Positions 40,288 through 50,282 of a stretch of 64,000 nt of DNA are shown here, piece after piece (the first letter of the stretch is position 1; each line of letters begins with the position of its first letter). The notes under the pieces were generated by a model that saw only the letters and a program-made list of their open reading frames with translations, had not been told where the DNA came from and searched no databases. Both the position numbers and the translations under genes were made by a program. This DNA comes from Oegoconia quadripuncta. Lineage: Eukaryota; Arthropoda; Insecta; Lepidoptera; Autostichidae. The stretch is taken from assembly GCA_949316235.1 (NCBI GenBank), contig OX438759.1:17174618-17238617 (forward strand), written 5' to 3'.

Positions 40288-40618
40288 TAACCACCTCCGT
40301 GGCTCAATGTAAACAACATTCGGAGGTCACCGGTTCGATCCCCAGCGGGGTACATGTTTAAGTACTCTGTTTGGTTGATGGTAGGGCATTTTATATGTCC
40401 GCCTGGCTAGCTACCACCATCTTATCTAAATCTGCCGCCAAACAGCAATGTTAAAAGCATTGTTGTGTTCCGGTTGTCAGAGATAAGATAGCCAGTACCC
40501 CAAATGTATTGGGGTTTCCGAATCAGTACGCTTTCACCTTCGACCTCATCTTCACTTAACATCAGGTGTGATTGAGGTCAAGTACCGTAAGTAAACCCGT
40601 TATGAATAAAAAAAAAAA
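40288..40618 (+). mobile_element. SINE-A, full length
   Basis: AACCACCTCCGTGGCTCAAT, B-box-like CCGGTTCGATCCCCAGCGGG, CCACCATCTTATCTAAATCT, GTGATTGAGGTCAAGTACCG, final A run. A small deletion in the head removes part of GGGTTTACGATTCGG. Confidence 0.85.
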
Positions 40619-41024
40619 GGAAAAATTAACAACTCGAACAAGTTCGCCGTTGCTTTACATTCTCATAATGATATATAATGTAAATAGGTATATACCTTCC
40701 TATAGGTACAGATATCAAGCAGGTAAATATGGATTAAGCCGAGTCAGGATAAAGCAACTGAGAATTCGATAAAGATTTGGGAGTAGACATCAAAGGACCC
40801 AAACGAACCTGTAGGACGAAAACTTGGGCAGTCACTTCATTTTCCCTTAAATAATAAATACCCGGCCCCACAATTTGGGATTGATATAAAAATTCTTGTC
40901 TTTTAAGAAAGACAAGTGCTAAGGCACAAATAGACGATATTTATATTTACAGATAATTCTTCAACAATCACACACACACACATCAACAGCTAATCCACTA
41001 CTGGGCAAAAGCTATCCACATGGA
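40619..41024. other. Nothing recognised
   Basis: No repeat or coding feature that I can support. Confidence 0.3.
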
Positions 41025-41077
41025 TGCGGTGAGTGGCGTGGGGGCGACGTTAAATTAAATATTGGGTCTTTACCTAT

Positions 41078-41218
41078 TGCGGTGTGGGGCGTAAGGGCGA
41101 CGTTAAATGAAATGCTTCACTCTGATGACACACGTATAATGGCCACGAAATAGGTGATACAATTCCTTAAGTACTAGAACCTACACATATGAAAGGCGGA
41201 GGTGCGTCATACAGTACA
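41078..41218 (-). repeat. Left LTR of the non-coding element (its 3' LTR)
   Basis: Plus text begins TGCGGTGTGGGGCGTAAGGG and ends GCGTCATACAGTACA. 141 bp; short for an LTR. Confidence 0.85.
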
Positions 41219-41234
41219 CCTCCACCGTTTTTTT
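41219..41234 (-). promoter_or_regulatory. Polypurine tract of the non-coding LTR element
   Basis: Minus strand AAAAAAACGGTGGAGG directly before the LTR start TGTACTG. The older LTR at 45851-45955 keeps a near copy (ACGGTGGAAG), so the tract is a family feature. Confidence 0.7.
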
Positions 41235-43269
41235 GAAAAATAAAAAAAATTTTTTTTTTTTTTTGATATTACAATAATAAACTATGTGAATATAGAAATT
41301 ATTCCAAATAAAAAAATACCAGTAAATCAGTAATTATTGAATAATTCCTGGGCCACGAACAACAATATTACAAAAAAAAATACAAAGTTAATGTTTATCA
41401 ACGGAAGCTATTTGGAGGAAGAGGAATGTTTTCACTAAAAGTAATGTTATTAATGTATCCAAATTATATCATCAATTCTGATTACAAATTAAACTGTTTC
41501 GAACACCAATTATGATTTAAATGAAATACAGAAATATTTGTAATTTACATGAATGTAAAAAAAAAACATTTTATAAACGTGTCAAAATCCTAAAGGCCCA
41601 TTCATTAATTACTTATTCATTAATTAACCATTAAGTATATAAAAAAATAATCTTACTTTCTAACTCGAACAATTTCTTTCCATGTTCTATTTATCAGTTT
41701 TATTCTAAGAAATCTGAGAAAAAGAAATAAATTTTCAATTACAAATATTAGAGGTTCTTTATAACATATAAGGTTTCTTATAGTTTATTTTACATCTATG
41801 TATGATTTAATAAAAAGAAATATCTAATATTATTAATTATCTGCACGCAATGTTGACAACATAATTAAGGTGTTTTAAGTTTGTTATAAGAATATAAAGA
41901 ATTCTAATTTAGTAACAGTAAGCTTTAAAAAAAATATTGTAAATAGAATAAATATAGTTACATTATTAATGATAATTAAAGAGAGACAAGTAATCAGAAA
42001 ACATACATAGCATATTGTAATATTCTACCTCTACCTCATACATAATCAACAATTTTATTCCATTAATACTTAAATTCGACCTTTGAATCTGTAACCTTAT
42101 CATCTCTAAACTTTTCAAATCTCTATTTATACATTTCTCCTTAATAACATTATTTCTATAACTCATATTTCATAATCGTTCATAATTTAAGCTCTCGGTA
42201 CACTTATACCACTTTGGCATTTTCACTTCATTTGGGCCGGCCGGTCCCACTATTTATCATAACATAAGGTACAATTCATTTGGAGTACTCATCTTTTTTT
42301 TTCTTTTTTTTTTTATAATAATACGTAGACATCTGAGTGTCTAGTATGGGTTGTGCGCACACCCTACACTATTATTTTAAGCCATCATTTTTAAGACGCA
42401 TAAGTCTCCAACAGTTCTCACAGAGAAATCTCGTTTGCACCATGATCGAACGAAGGATGTGACCTCAATGTACCTTTAACTTGTGTACCGAGCTTGCGCT
42501 CACGCATCATAGTATACTACACTTTCATACCAATACAATCATCTGTTTATAATACTCATTCCTAATGAATCATTTGGTCAGTAAGAATTAAATGCCACAT
42601 CTGGGTGATCAGTCCAATGTATGTCTAAATCTCACGTACCAAATTATTCCAAAAGTTTCAATGAAAATCTGCATAATCATATCCTTACAATAAATTAAAC
42701 ATTCTAAACCTATTACGTATACATATTATTGTTTGAGAAAAATACCTAGTGCACTCTAATGGTGTATAAGTTTTTTAATACTTTTCTCAAACCTATCACG
42801 CTACCCAAAACTTTTCTTAATATATTGTTGGAGAAAAAATAACTAATGCACTCTAAAGGTGTAAAAGATTTTTAATATTTTTCTCACAACACGCTAACCA
42901 AAATCTAACTATTTATTTCTCTATCCTCTCTGAAATATACGTAGGTACTTTCTCTTATTTTTCTTTATTACTTTTTCAAATAGCTCTTAAGCATATCAAT
43001 TCTCTCTTCCATGCTTTCAATATAATAATAGCTATGACTTAGGAACAATTACAATTTAGTTTATAATCAATAATGCTATGTATGTATAATTTACATAGTA
43101 ATAGTTCAATATAAAAAATTGTGGCTTATAAGAATTAAATCATTATTCTTTTGAAACGAATTATGCCATTATGAATTATTAAATAATAATAAATAAATAT
43201 TTTGGGCATTTCTTATCTTGTCTCAAGTTAGGCAAATTATATTACTGCTCTACTATGGTTACTGGATAA

Positions 43270-43415
43270 CGGACAAACGTTACGTATATACACATACATC
43301 ACTTAGGAAAAATGTTCGTATTCATCATCCAAACATTTACCCCTAGCGGGATTCGAACCCGGATCCGTTGATTTCACAGACAGGCTCACTACTCAGTACA
43401 CCAATAGGTGAAAAT
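43270..43415 (-). mobile_element. SINE-C inside the non-coding LTR element
   Basis: Plus text AAAAATGTTCGTATTCATCA, ACCCCTAGCGGGATTCGAAC, CACTACTCAGTACACCAATA. Related copies at 46050 and 58940. It may be an insertion or a captured part of the element. Confidence 0.65.
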
Positions 43416-44049
43416 AATGTGCTATGATAACCGACATCTAATATTTCAATCGTATGTAATAATATAATCTGAGTGTGTTATCCTTGAATAAAAGATCACT
43501 GAAATGCAACTCGTACGGTAGGTACGGTATCTATTTACTGCAAGCAATGAATAAGTTGACACTAACAATAACAAAGATCGACCAACGCCGATTACATGTT
43601 TGATTACAATACACAATTTGAGCTGTAATAAAATAACAATAATGATACATGTAAGATACTTCGCTCTTCTGAGAATGCTCGCAAAAAATGAAAGTGTAAT
43701 TCCGATATCAAATAAATGATTGTCTATACAATCATAGATACTTATTACGACAACATTTAGATATGCGAATAGTCGGCTTTTGTGTAAATTTCAAATAAAA
43801 GTACAATATAAGAACTGCATCTGCGATAAAATGGGAAATTAAGTGTTAAATTAAGTTATACTTAGATATAATTATCATCAATATATTTGTAGGTTTTGTT
43901 CAATAATCAACACGAATAGGAATGCACTACCGATATGAAAATAATTGTCCAGCTAAATTGAAAAAAATATAATAATCTTTTTGATTTTTCAATATTTGAC
44001 AAATTTAAAATGGAAAAATTGAGTTCAAATTCGAATTCTTAAAAAAAAA

Positions 44050-44125
44050 ATCTTGGATAATATTGGTCTCGACGGGAATCGAACCTGCGACTGGTGCAAA
44101 GTCTGCGTGGTAGTTACGCAACATT
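44050..44125 (-). mobile_element. tRNA-like SINE head fragment
   Basis: GACGGGAATCGAACCTGCGA, CTGGTGCAAAGTCTGCGTGG: on the minus strand a B-box-like GGTTCGATTCCCGTC. No body recognised; not a tRNA gene. Confidence 0.4.
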
Positions 44126-44913
44126 AAACTTTTATAAAAACTCTTATATATTCCTTAGAATGAGGTTTCCGATTATTGATTACTTTTAACAAATATTTTA
44201 GTCTAATTTACTTACATCAAGAATATGAAATAGTGGTTGCAAAATATGATATAATAATAATCAAATTATATATAAACATTGTAATAAAATACATGTAAGA
44301 TTTTATTGGTACTGTTATATACATTCGTATATTAGTTAGGTATTAAATTACTTACCTATTCTCTTGTTAATAGTGTATTTAATTTTCTGAAATTGATTAA
44401 AATTGTGTATTAATTTTTCATGTCAATAAATGACCTAGAAAGTTCCTATTGGACAATTGGGTAACATTTAAAAGTTTACTTTCAATAAGTACTTAGTTTA
44501 CCTCCTTGAAATTACTTTGCATTTTGCTATTAAAATAAAATGGTTTATCATAATGCTAAAACTTAAAAAAAAAATGGAATGTTCATGTTATATAGGCCAG
44601 ACAAATTATTGAGGTATGATTCTATTAATATAAATAATATTGTCAACATGCGTTGCATACACAGATTTATAAAAAGGTCGGATTATAATTTCACAAATAA
44701 TGTGTTTCATTTAGACCTGAATTAAATTTATCTTAGAGTTCATAAACAAACACACAAAAAAAAATATTTCTTACTAATGCTTAATTACCTAGATCGATCC
44801 GAATTCCATAAAAATTATGTTGTCCGCGGCAATAAAAATAATAATAAAAAAAAATCTTAAGCCATCATTCTCACTTCACTTATATCCACTTTAACCTTCC
44901 TGACATTTTCACC

Positions 44914-45144
44914 TCACTCACGATGAACCAAACGAACGAAATCACCCTGCTGCATCCACTTCCGACTCCAGTCTCTCCTGGCAGCCAGCAAAACCATTAT
45001 CCTTCCGACACCATCATCTCCCTGCGCCCAGCAAAATATCCTCCTTTTTTTCCAGCAAACCAGTAAGTCCATTTCCATTTGTCTAATCCAAATATTCTCC
45101 AAAATTGCGCCGCGCCGCCGCCACGCCAGAAATATCTTTTTCAC
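44914..45144 (-). other. 76-codon frame near the 5' end of the non-coding LTR element
   Basis: On the minus strand, about 170 bases after the primer site, a frame runs MKKIFLAWRRRGAILENIWI to FVRLVHRE. The surrounding 44880-45160 is more GC-rich than the rest of the interior. Its place is where gag would start, so it may be a gag remnant. I recognise no domain and would not call it a gene. Confidence 0.3.
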
Positions 45145-45290
45145 AGATCATTCTATTCACAGATCAACTCTTACGCACGACGAAAACTGTGTCCACTTTA
45201 TTTAAAGGTCCGTAAACAAAATATTGGCATATTTTATTTTTAAATACGCGCACTTACTAATTATTTAATATTGCACAGCGCTGCCTGAAG

Positions 45291-45310
45291 CAGCACTGGC
45301 AGGGTCGCCA
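45291..45310 (-). promoter_or_regulatory. tRNA primer-binding site of the non-coding LTR element
   Basis: Minus strand TGGCGACCCTGCCAGTGCTG begins immediately after the LTR ending ...CACACCGCA. TGGCGACC starts are familiar from insect Ty3/gypsy elements. The exact tRNA was not determined. Confidence 0.7.
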
Positions 45311-45451
45311 TGCGGTGTGGGGCGTAAGGGCGACGTTAAATGAAATGCTTCACTCTGATGACACACGTATAATGGCCACGAAATAGGTGATACAATTCCT
45401 TAAGTACTAGAACCTACACATATGAAAGGCGGAGGTGCGTCATACAGTACA
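45311..45451 (-). repeat. Right LTR of the non-coding element (its 5' LTR)
   Basis: By eye identical to 41078-41218 over 141 bases. Confidence 0.85.
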
Positions 45452-46049
45452 CTATAAAATTGGAGTTTTTTTTTCATCGTTAATCATATGTACCAATTTC
45501 TGCGATTTTCAAAGCTATATCCAAATTTGTTTTTTATTTGGAAAATGGAATATTATTTCAAGGTTTCACATGAAATATTTTTTAATTTCTGGGTTAAATC
45601 ACATAATAAAAAAAATTTGAACAGAGCTCTTTTCATGTGCTTCCCATAACCATTTCTTAGATTCGCTGAAACTTTTATAGAGCGGTAACTTTTAAAAATT
45701 AACGCTGCCTATACTTAACTTAATGTTATCCGATAATACACACAAAGTTTAGCTAAATTTTGATTTGCCGTTTCAAAAATGTTTGTATGGAGAAAACAGT
45801 CTTAATGAAATTCTTCATACAAAACGCCAATTTCATAGGTAATGACCTAATACTTCACTCTGATGACACACGTATAATGTTCCACGAAATAGGTGTTACA
45901 ATTACTTTAAAACTAGAACCTAGACATATGAAAGGCGGAGTAGCGTCATAAAGTACACTTCCACCGTTTTTTTTTTTTTTAATTAGTAGATATTGAAAAA
46001 ATAAAACAAATAAAAAAAGGGTCCCATAGTACTAAGCTCCATGTAAATA

Positions 46050-46185
46050 TTTATATTAACGTCCATGACTCGGGAAAAAATGTTCGTATTCATCACAAAA
46101 ACATTTACCCCTCGCGGGAATCGAACCTGCAACCGTTGGTTTTACTGATAGAGTCACTATCACTACACCAATCGGTCGTCAAATG
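46050..46185 (-). mobile_element. SINE-C
   Basis: TCCATGACTCGGGAAAAAAT, GTTCGTATTCATCACAAAAA, CCCTCGCGGGAATCGAACCT, ACTACACCAATCGGTCGTC. On the minus strand it starts GACGACCGATTGGTGTAGTG with a B-box-like AGGTTCGATTCCCGCGAGG. Confidence 0.75.
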
Positions 46186-46257
46186 ATGGAACTCTTCATT
46201 GACTTCTTAGTAAACCCTTCGAGAATGGGCTCATATGATTCGTTTTGACGAATTCGT

Positions 46258-46560
46258 TCCTTTCCGGCGTCAGTCTTTCCTGAATCCTACAACCTTGGGA
46301 TCTTCAAGAGCAGAGTGAGTAGATAGATAGATAGATAGATAAGCATTTATTTGCATCCATGTACACACACATAACAAAAGACATCGAACCTTTTTGTATG
46401 AAGCCAAACATACCTAAAGTTGCCAGTACATGAAATGTCGAATCCTGGTGCATAGGCATGAATAGGCATTTACTGGGATCGCGTGCTTCATCTTCGACTA
46501 CATCGTCACTGTCCATCAGGTGAGATTGTTGTCAAACGCGAATCCAGTCAATCATAAAAA
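46258..46560 (+). mobile_element. R-E repeat interrupted by an LT-8 end
   Basis: R-E outer parts: CAGTCTTTCCTGAATCCTAC, AACCTTGGGATCTTCAAGAG (left), and GGGATCGCGTGCTTCATCTT, CCAGTCAATCATAAAAAAAA (right). The middle (46318-46455) is not R-E. Confidence 0.7.
46318..46455 (-). mobile_element. LT-8 LINE-type 3' end nested in R-E
   Basis: On the minus strand it ends GTGTACATGGATGCAAATAA, ATGCTTATC and (TATC)5, matching 4920-4985. The GATA run on the plus strand is this tail. Confidence 0.65.
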
Positions 46561-46889
46561 AAAAAGTCCAATCATTTGCGCTTAGTGTCGAGGATCTGAT
46601 GATGTAGCCAAGAGGTAAATGGTGAAACTGTAGCGTGATTTTTACTTTTTTAAAACTACATATTTTTATATAGGTATGACTACAAACATGGCGTCCATTA
46701 ACAAATTGATACAGTCACTGCGTCAATCATTTGAAGGTTTTCAATTTCGCTCCTAACCTAACGGCGGGCTGGAATTGTACGCCGCAATTTCCATTGATTC
46801 CAAAAGCCGGCTTTAAACTTTTTCTGTACCGAAATTATTATTGGCTTTTCCGTGCATAGGTAAAGTGAATTTTTTTTTGCTGCTCTATT

Positions 46890-47440
46890 TAAGCTTCAAA
46901 CTTCAAACTTCAAGCATTTATTTCAACGTAAGATACATGATATCATTTGTTGAATGTCAATTTAAATCTACTGGAAATAAAAAAGTTTATTGCATTTATC
47001 TGTCAGTCGGTACGTCCAAGCTACTACCGCTTCGGAATGGGAATTCATCTGTGGGAAAAGAAGCGGCGCAAGAAACCCACAGGATCATTGTTGTTCTTTT
47101 TTTTTTAAATAAAGTATATAACTAATACAATTTTATAATTTTGGGGACCTGGTCGAAGTACACCAAGCGTGTTTGTCATTGAGGTAGTTTTTATAATAAC
47201 CCTTCTTTGCTAATGTTATTTTGACATAATCTTTACATTTCTTCTCAGTTAGATTAATGATATTCTCAGGTATAAGGTTATAAAAGCGTGTACAGTGTAC
47301 AAATGATGTATAACTTTGCTTAATCTGAACATAGGGGTAGCCAATTTGTTCTTATATCTCAAATTTAAATTATGCTTGTCACTATTTTTCGGGAACGTAG
47401 AAATAAGCATTTCAAAATCAAAGAACCCGACAACAATTGT
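46890..47440 (-). pseudogene. LT-1 LINE 3' end with C-terminal coding remnant
   Basis: Untranslated part 46890-47130 (CATTTATTTCAACGTAAGAT, GTCGGTACGTCCAAGCTACT, AAGAAGCGGCGCAAGAAACC), then the coding remnant 47140-47400, whose minus translation resembles that of 50533-50742. Frames are broken. The palindrome at 47447 inserted at or next to its 5' end. Confidence 0.65.
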
Positions 47441-47446
47441 TTCATA

Positions 47447-49112
47447 TACAATGTGTCCCGGAGAGAAGTGACCAGCGGGCGTAGTTTGAAAATTTATACA
47501 AAATTATCGATAAATCATTTAAATTTAGAGACCTAACTGCTTTTGTTTTTTAAAAATTGTTAATTCTTTTTTTTTAATAGACATCTCTGACCTTCTGCAC
47601 TATTTTAGTCATAATTTCTTTGTTTTTACGTCTTTCCCAATTCTTTTTTTTTAATTCAGTGCTGTTATTATTATTCATCAAATTAATTTATGAAAATTAT
47701 CCCAAAACAAATAAATAATTTATTAAAAAGGAAATAAACTTAAAATTCGACCAACAAAACTGTATTTTTTTAAGTTTAAAAATAAAAAAACGAAAAATGT
47801 CCCTATAACATCATGTTTTTTTTTAATTATTATGATACTACATGATATTCTCTAAAATATCCTCGAACAATGTTTTTAGTTATTTCAAATAAATGTGAAC
47901 GTACGAGACATTGAAATTGACCTTTTATGCTCCAGTAACTAGATAGAGATAAGTTTAAAAAAATGAAAGTAATGTTTTAAGCAGTTTATTTGCACATTTA
48001 AGTGTTTTGTTATTACAATGAATCATTTTGATTTTAACATGATAGTTTAATAATAAATAAAAGATACTTAATTTGTTAAAATGGTTGTTTATTAAGAAAA
48101 ATCAGGTAATTAATTAATTATGTTTTCAAAATGACCGCCGTCAGCGGTTATGCAGGCCAGGGCCCTAAATGACATCCTTAGTGTAGTTCGCCTTATTTCT
48201 GCATGATTCTGCGCTATTTCTGCGGCAGCAGCATCGATTCTCTGTTTCAGCTGGTCTCTTGAAATTATTGGCACAGCATAAACTTTTTGCTTCATGTAGC
48301 CCCAGAAATAATAATCAAGAGGCGTCAAGTCTGGTGACCTCGGGGGCCATGCTACTGGACCGCCTCTGCCAATCCATCTTGGATAATTTTCATTGGCCTG
48401 GCCTGCATAACCGCTGACGGCGGTCATTTTGAAAACATAATTAATTAATTACCTGATTTTTCTTAATAAACAACCATTTTAACAAATTAAGTATCTTTTA
48501 TTTATTATTAAACTATCATGTTAAAATCAAAATGATTCATTGTAATAACAAAACACTTAAATGTGCAAATAAACTGCTTAAAACATTACTTTCATTTTTT
48601 TAAACTTATCTCTATCTAGTTACTGGAGCATAAAAGGTCAATTACAATGTCTCGTACGTTCACATTTATTTGAAATAACATAAAACATTGTTCGAGGATA
48701 TTTTAGAGAATATCATGTAGTATCATAATAATTAAAAAAAAACATGATGTTATAGGGACATTTTTCGTTTTTTTATTTTTAAACTTAAAGAAATACAGTT
48801 TTGTTGGTCGAATTTTAAGTTTATTTCTTTTTTAATAAATTATTTATTTGTTTTGGGATAATTTTCATAACTTAATATGATGAATAATAATAACAGCACT
48901 GAATTAAAAAAAAAAGAATTGGGAAAGACGTAAAAACAAAGAAATTATGACTAAAATAGTGCAGAAGGTCAGACATGTCTATTAAAAAAAAAGGATTAAC
49001 AATTTTTAAAAAACAAAAGCAGTTAGGTCTCTAAATTTAAATGATTTATCGATAATTTTGTATAAATTTTCAAACTACGCCCGCTGGTCACTTCTCTCCG
49101 GGACACATTGTA
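47447..49112. mobile_element. Palindromic Tc1/mariner-type transposon derivative
   Basis: 1,666 bp between TA duplications (47445-47446, 49113-49114). The two arms, about 700 bases each (47447-48160 and about 48397-49112), are near-perfect inverted copies, with only scattered base changes and a few length differences in A/T runs. Outer ends: TACAATGTGTCCCGGAGAGA on both. The unpaired centre is about 235 bases of transposase sequence. Each arm includes the last codons of the transposase plus the sequence out to the terminal repeat, so one transposon end has replaced the other. As DNA or RNA it would form a very long hairpin. Confidence 0.9.
48110..48427 (-). pseudogene. Transposase C-terminal fragment in the palindrome
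   Basis: On the minus strand: NYPRWIGRGGPVAWPPRSPD, LTPLDYYFWGYMKQKVYA, and a C-terminus ending LACITADGGHFENIIN. The WPPRSPDLTPLDYFLWG pattern carries the third acidic residue of the IS630-Tc1-mariner superfamily. The apparent N-terminus (MTAVSGYAGQ) is only the antisense of the C-terminal ACITADGGH codons, produced by the inverted arm. The two earlier catalytic residues and the DNA-binding domain are missing, so it cannot act. Confidence 0.85.
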
Positions 49113-49126
49113 TAATGAATAAATAG

Positions 49127-49156
<30 letters not shown>
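49127..49156. repeat. Long A run
   Basis: About 29 consecutive A residues to the right of the palindrome and before an LT-4 tail. Possibly a poly-A tail of an element whose body is obscured, or an assembly-prone homopolymer. Confidence 0.7.
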
Positions 49157-49159
<3 letters not shown>

Positions 49160-49370
49160 TATTTTGCGGATGCCATGTTAATTTTTTTACCATAAAACAT
49201 ATCCTATGACACTCCGGATACCAATAAGAAGTTAACGACACCGTGAACTTCGAAATCGGTTAAGCGGTTTAGGCTACAGGATGCGCCAAAGGAATGGACA
49301 TACATACATACATAAATACGAATACATTTACATACATTTACATACACTTCCTTGGGCAGTCGGGTAAAAA
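49160..49370 (+). mobile_element. LT-4 LINE-type tail
   Basis: AACGACACCGTGAACTTCGA, AATCGGTTAAGCGGTTTAGG, ACATACATACATACATAAAT, CTTGGGCAGTCGGGTAAAAA. The clearest LT-4 copy in the window. Confidence 0.7.
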
Positions 49371-49850
49371 TACATCCATGACGTCACGACTTTTATCCCA
49401 AATGGGATGGTTAGAGATTTCCCAAACAATACCTTTTGCGTGTTCAAAACATTAAAAGTTTAATGCTTGTAACAAATTTCCACGGATCACCTTTTTTAAA
49501 ATACAGTTTAAACGTCTATATAGATGGTTTTTGGTGGAAAATCCCTTAGTCACCTAGAGAATAGAACCAACCCCTCTTCCCGTGGGTACCGTAAAAGGCG
49601 ACTAAGGCACTTTCCACCAAAAAACATCCATAGATTTGCACGTTTCAACGTGTGCATTTCTGTATCTAACTGCTAAATAATATTATAAATGAAAAAGTTT
49701 GGATGATTGTATGTTTCTCTGTTTGTATATTGCTCAATCACAGCAAAAAGGATGAATTGATTGATTTGCAACACCAAAAAACATTGTTTGGGATATCTCT
49801 GATCACCCCATTTGGGATAAAGGTCGTGACGTTATGTATGTATGTATAAA
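49371..49850. mobile_element. MITE-V, two-tier foldback element
   Basis: Outer arms: GACGTCACGACTTTTATCCC, AAATGGGATGG, ATTTCCCAAACAAT (about 49373-49440) mirrored by ATTGTTTGGGATATCTCTGA, TTTGGGATAAAGGTCGTGAC (about 49783-49832). Inner arms: GATGGTTTTTGGTGGAAAAT, CCCTTAGTC (49523-49553) mirrored by GACTAAGGCACTTTCCACCA, AAAAACATCC (49600-49630). No coding. A fragment of the outer arm recurs at 62625-62660. Confidence 0.65.
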
Positions 49851-50282
49851 CAAGAAATAGAAGATATTCTGCACGATAAACACATGGTCGGCAACTTTTT
49901 AAATGTCAGAACCGTAGTACCTGCCTCCCAAATTGATTAGGCCGTGAGGTCATTCACACGAGGGTTAGCATGGCACTAGATGAAAAACGTCCTTTGTTCT
50001 TTGACAGGTTCACGGTTGACGTATCAGTCTTCGTTAGGGTAAAAGACCATTTATTAGTTTTTCTACTCCCGTATCCTAAATTAAGCATTTTCAGCCCTCT
50101 GTTGCCCGTGTTCAGTTCACCTAGGTGGACCACATGAACAATTCACCTATCAGACTTGAATAACAATTTTAATAGTGAGTTTAATATCTGATTACAGGAC
50201 GTTCCTATCTTACAAGCACGCACCAATTACGCTTAAATGTACAGTTGGTACATTTAAGCGTAAATTTAAATTGTACTTAACT
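49851..50282. other. No gene; one perfect hairpin
   Basis: TTACGCTTAAATGTAC at 50227-50242 is exactly mirrored at 50248-50263, loop AGTTG. Otherwise unassigned. Confidence 0.45.

Larger units (their letters stand above)
41235..45290 (-). other. Interior of the non-coding LTR element
   Basis: About 4 kb, strongly AT-rich, with no long open frame. Paired phrases recur: TTTGAGAAAAATACCTAGTG at 42733 against GGAGAAAAAATAACTAATGC at 42830, each followed by CACTCTAA and GGTGTA, giving an imperfect 110-base tandem duplication (about 42725-42900). It contains one SINE-C (43270-43415). No structure-forming region could be judged by eye. Confidence 0.5.
41078..45451 (-). mobile_element. Young LTR retrotransposon with almost no coding content (LARD-like)
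   Basis: 4,374 bp bounded by CTAT duplications (41074-41077 and 45452-45455). Terminal direct repeats 41078-41218 and 45311-45451, 141 bp each, start TG and end CA and appear identical. Read on the minus strand: LTR, then TGGCGACCCTGCCAGTGCTG as primer site, a 4.1-kb AT-rich interior, then the purine tract AAAAAAACGGTGGAGG, then LTR. Four-base duplications and this primer site suggest a Ty3/gypsy relationship. No gag or pol domain is visible; the longest frame is 76 codons. It should depend on proteins from another element, as large non-coding LTR derivatives do. Confidence 0.85.
41062..45850 (+). mobile_element. MITE-X, interrupted copy (main body 45455-45835)
   Basis: Ends: TTGGGTCTTTACCTAT at 41062-41077, continuing after the inserted element as AAAATTGGAGTTTT at 45456. 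The right end, reverse-complemented, reads TTAGGTCATTACCTATGAAA, TTGGCGTTTT. The terminal repeats are thus about 30 bases, flanked by TA. A second, inverted copy lies at 58027-58418. About 390 bp without the insertion; non-coding. TA targets suggest mobilisation by a Tc1/mariner- or PIF-type enzyme, but I cannot decide which. Confidence 0.75.
41025..45985 (-). mobile_element. Old LTR, split by two later insertions
   Basis: Two pieces of one LTR related to that of the inserted element: TGCGGTGAGTGGCGTGGGGG to ...TTAAATTAAAT at 41025-41060, and ACTTCACTCTGATGACACAC to CATAAAGTACA at about 45851-45955, followed by CTTCCACCG and a T run (a purine tract on the minus strand). Between them lie MITE-X (split) and the 4.4-kb LTR element. 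It differs from the young LTR at several positions and is therefore older. Confidence 0.75.

Noticed and set aside
41078..45451. Segmental duplication of a 141-bp block
   Set aside because: TG...CA ends, CTAT target duplication, primer site and purine tract at the right places together indicate an LTR element.
47447..49112. LTR element or tandem duplication
   Set aside because: The arms are inverted, not direct, and end in Tc1/mariner-type TA sites.
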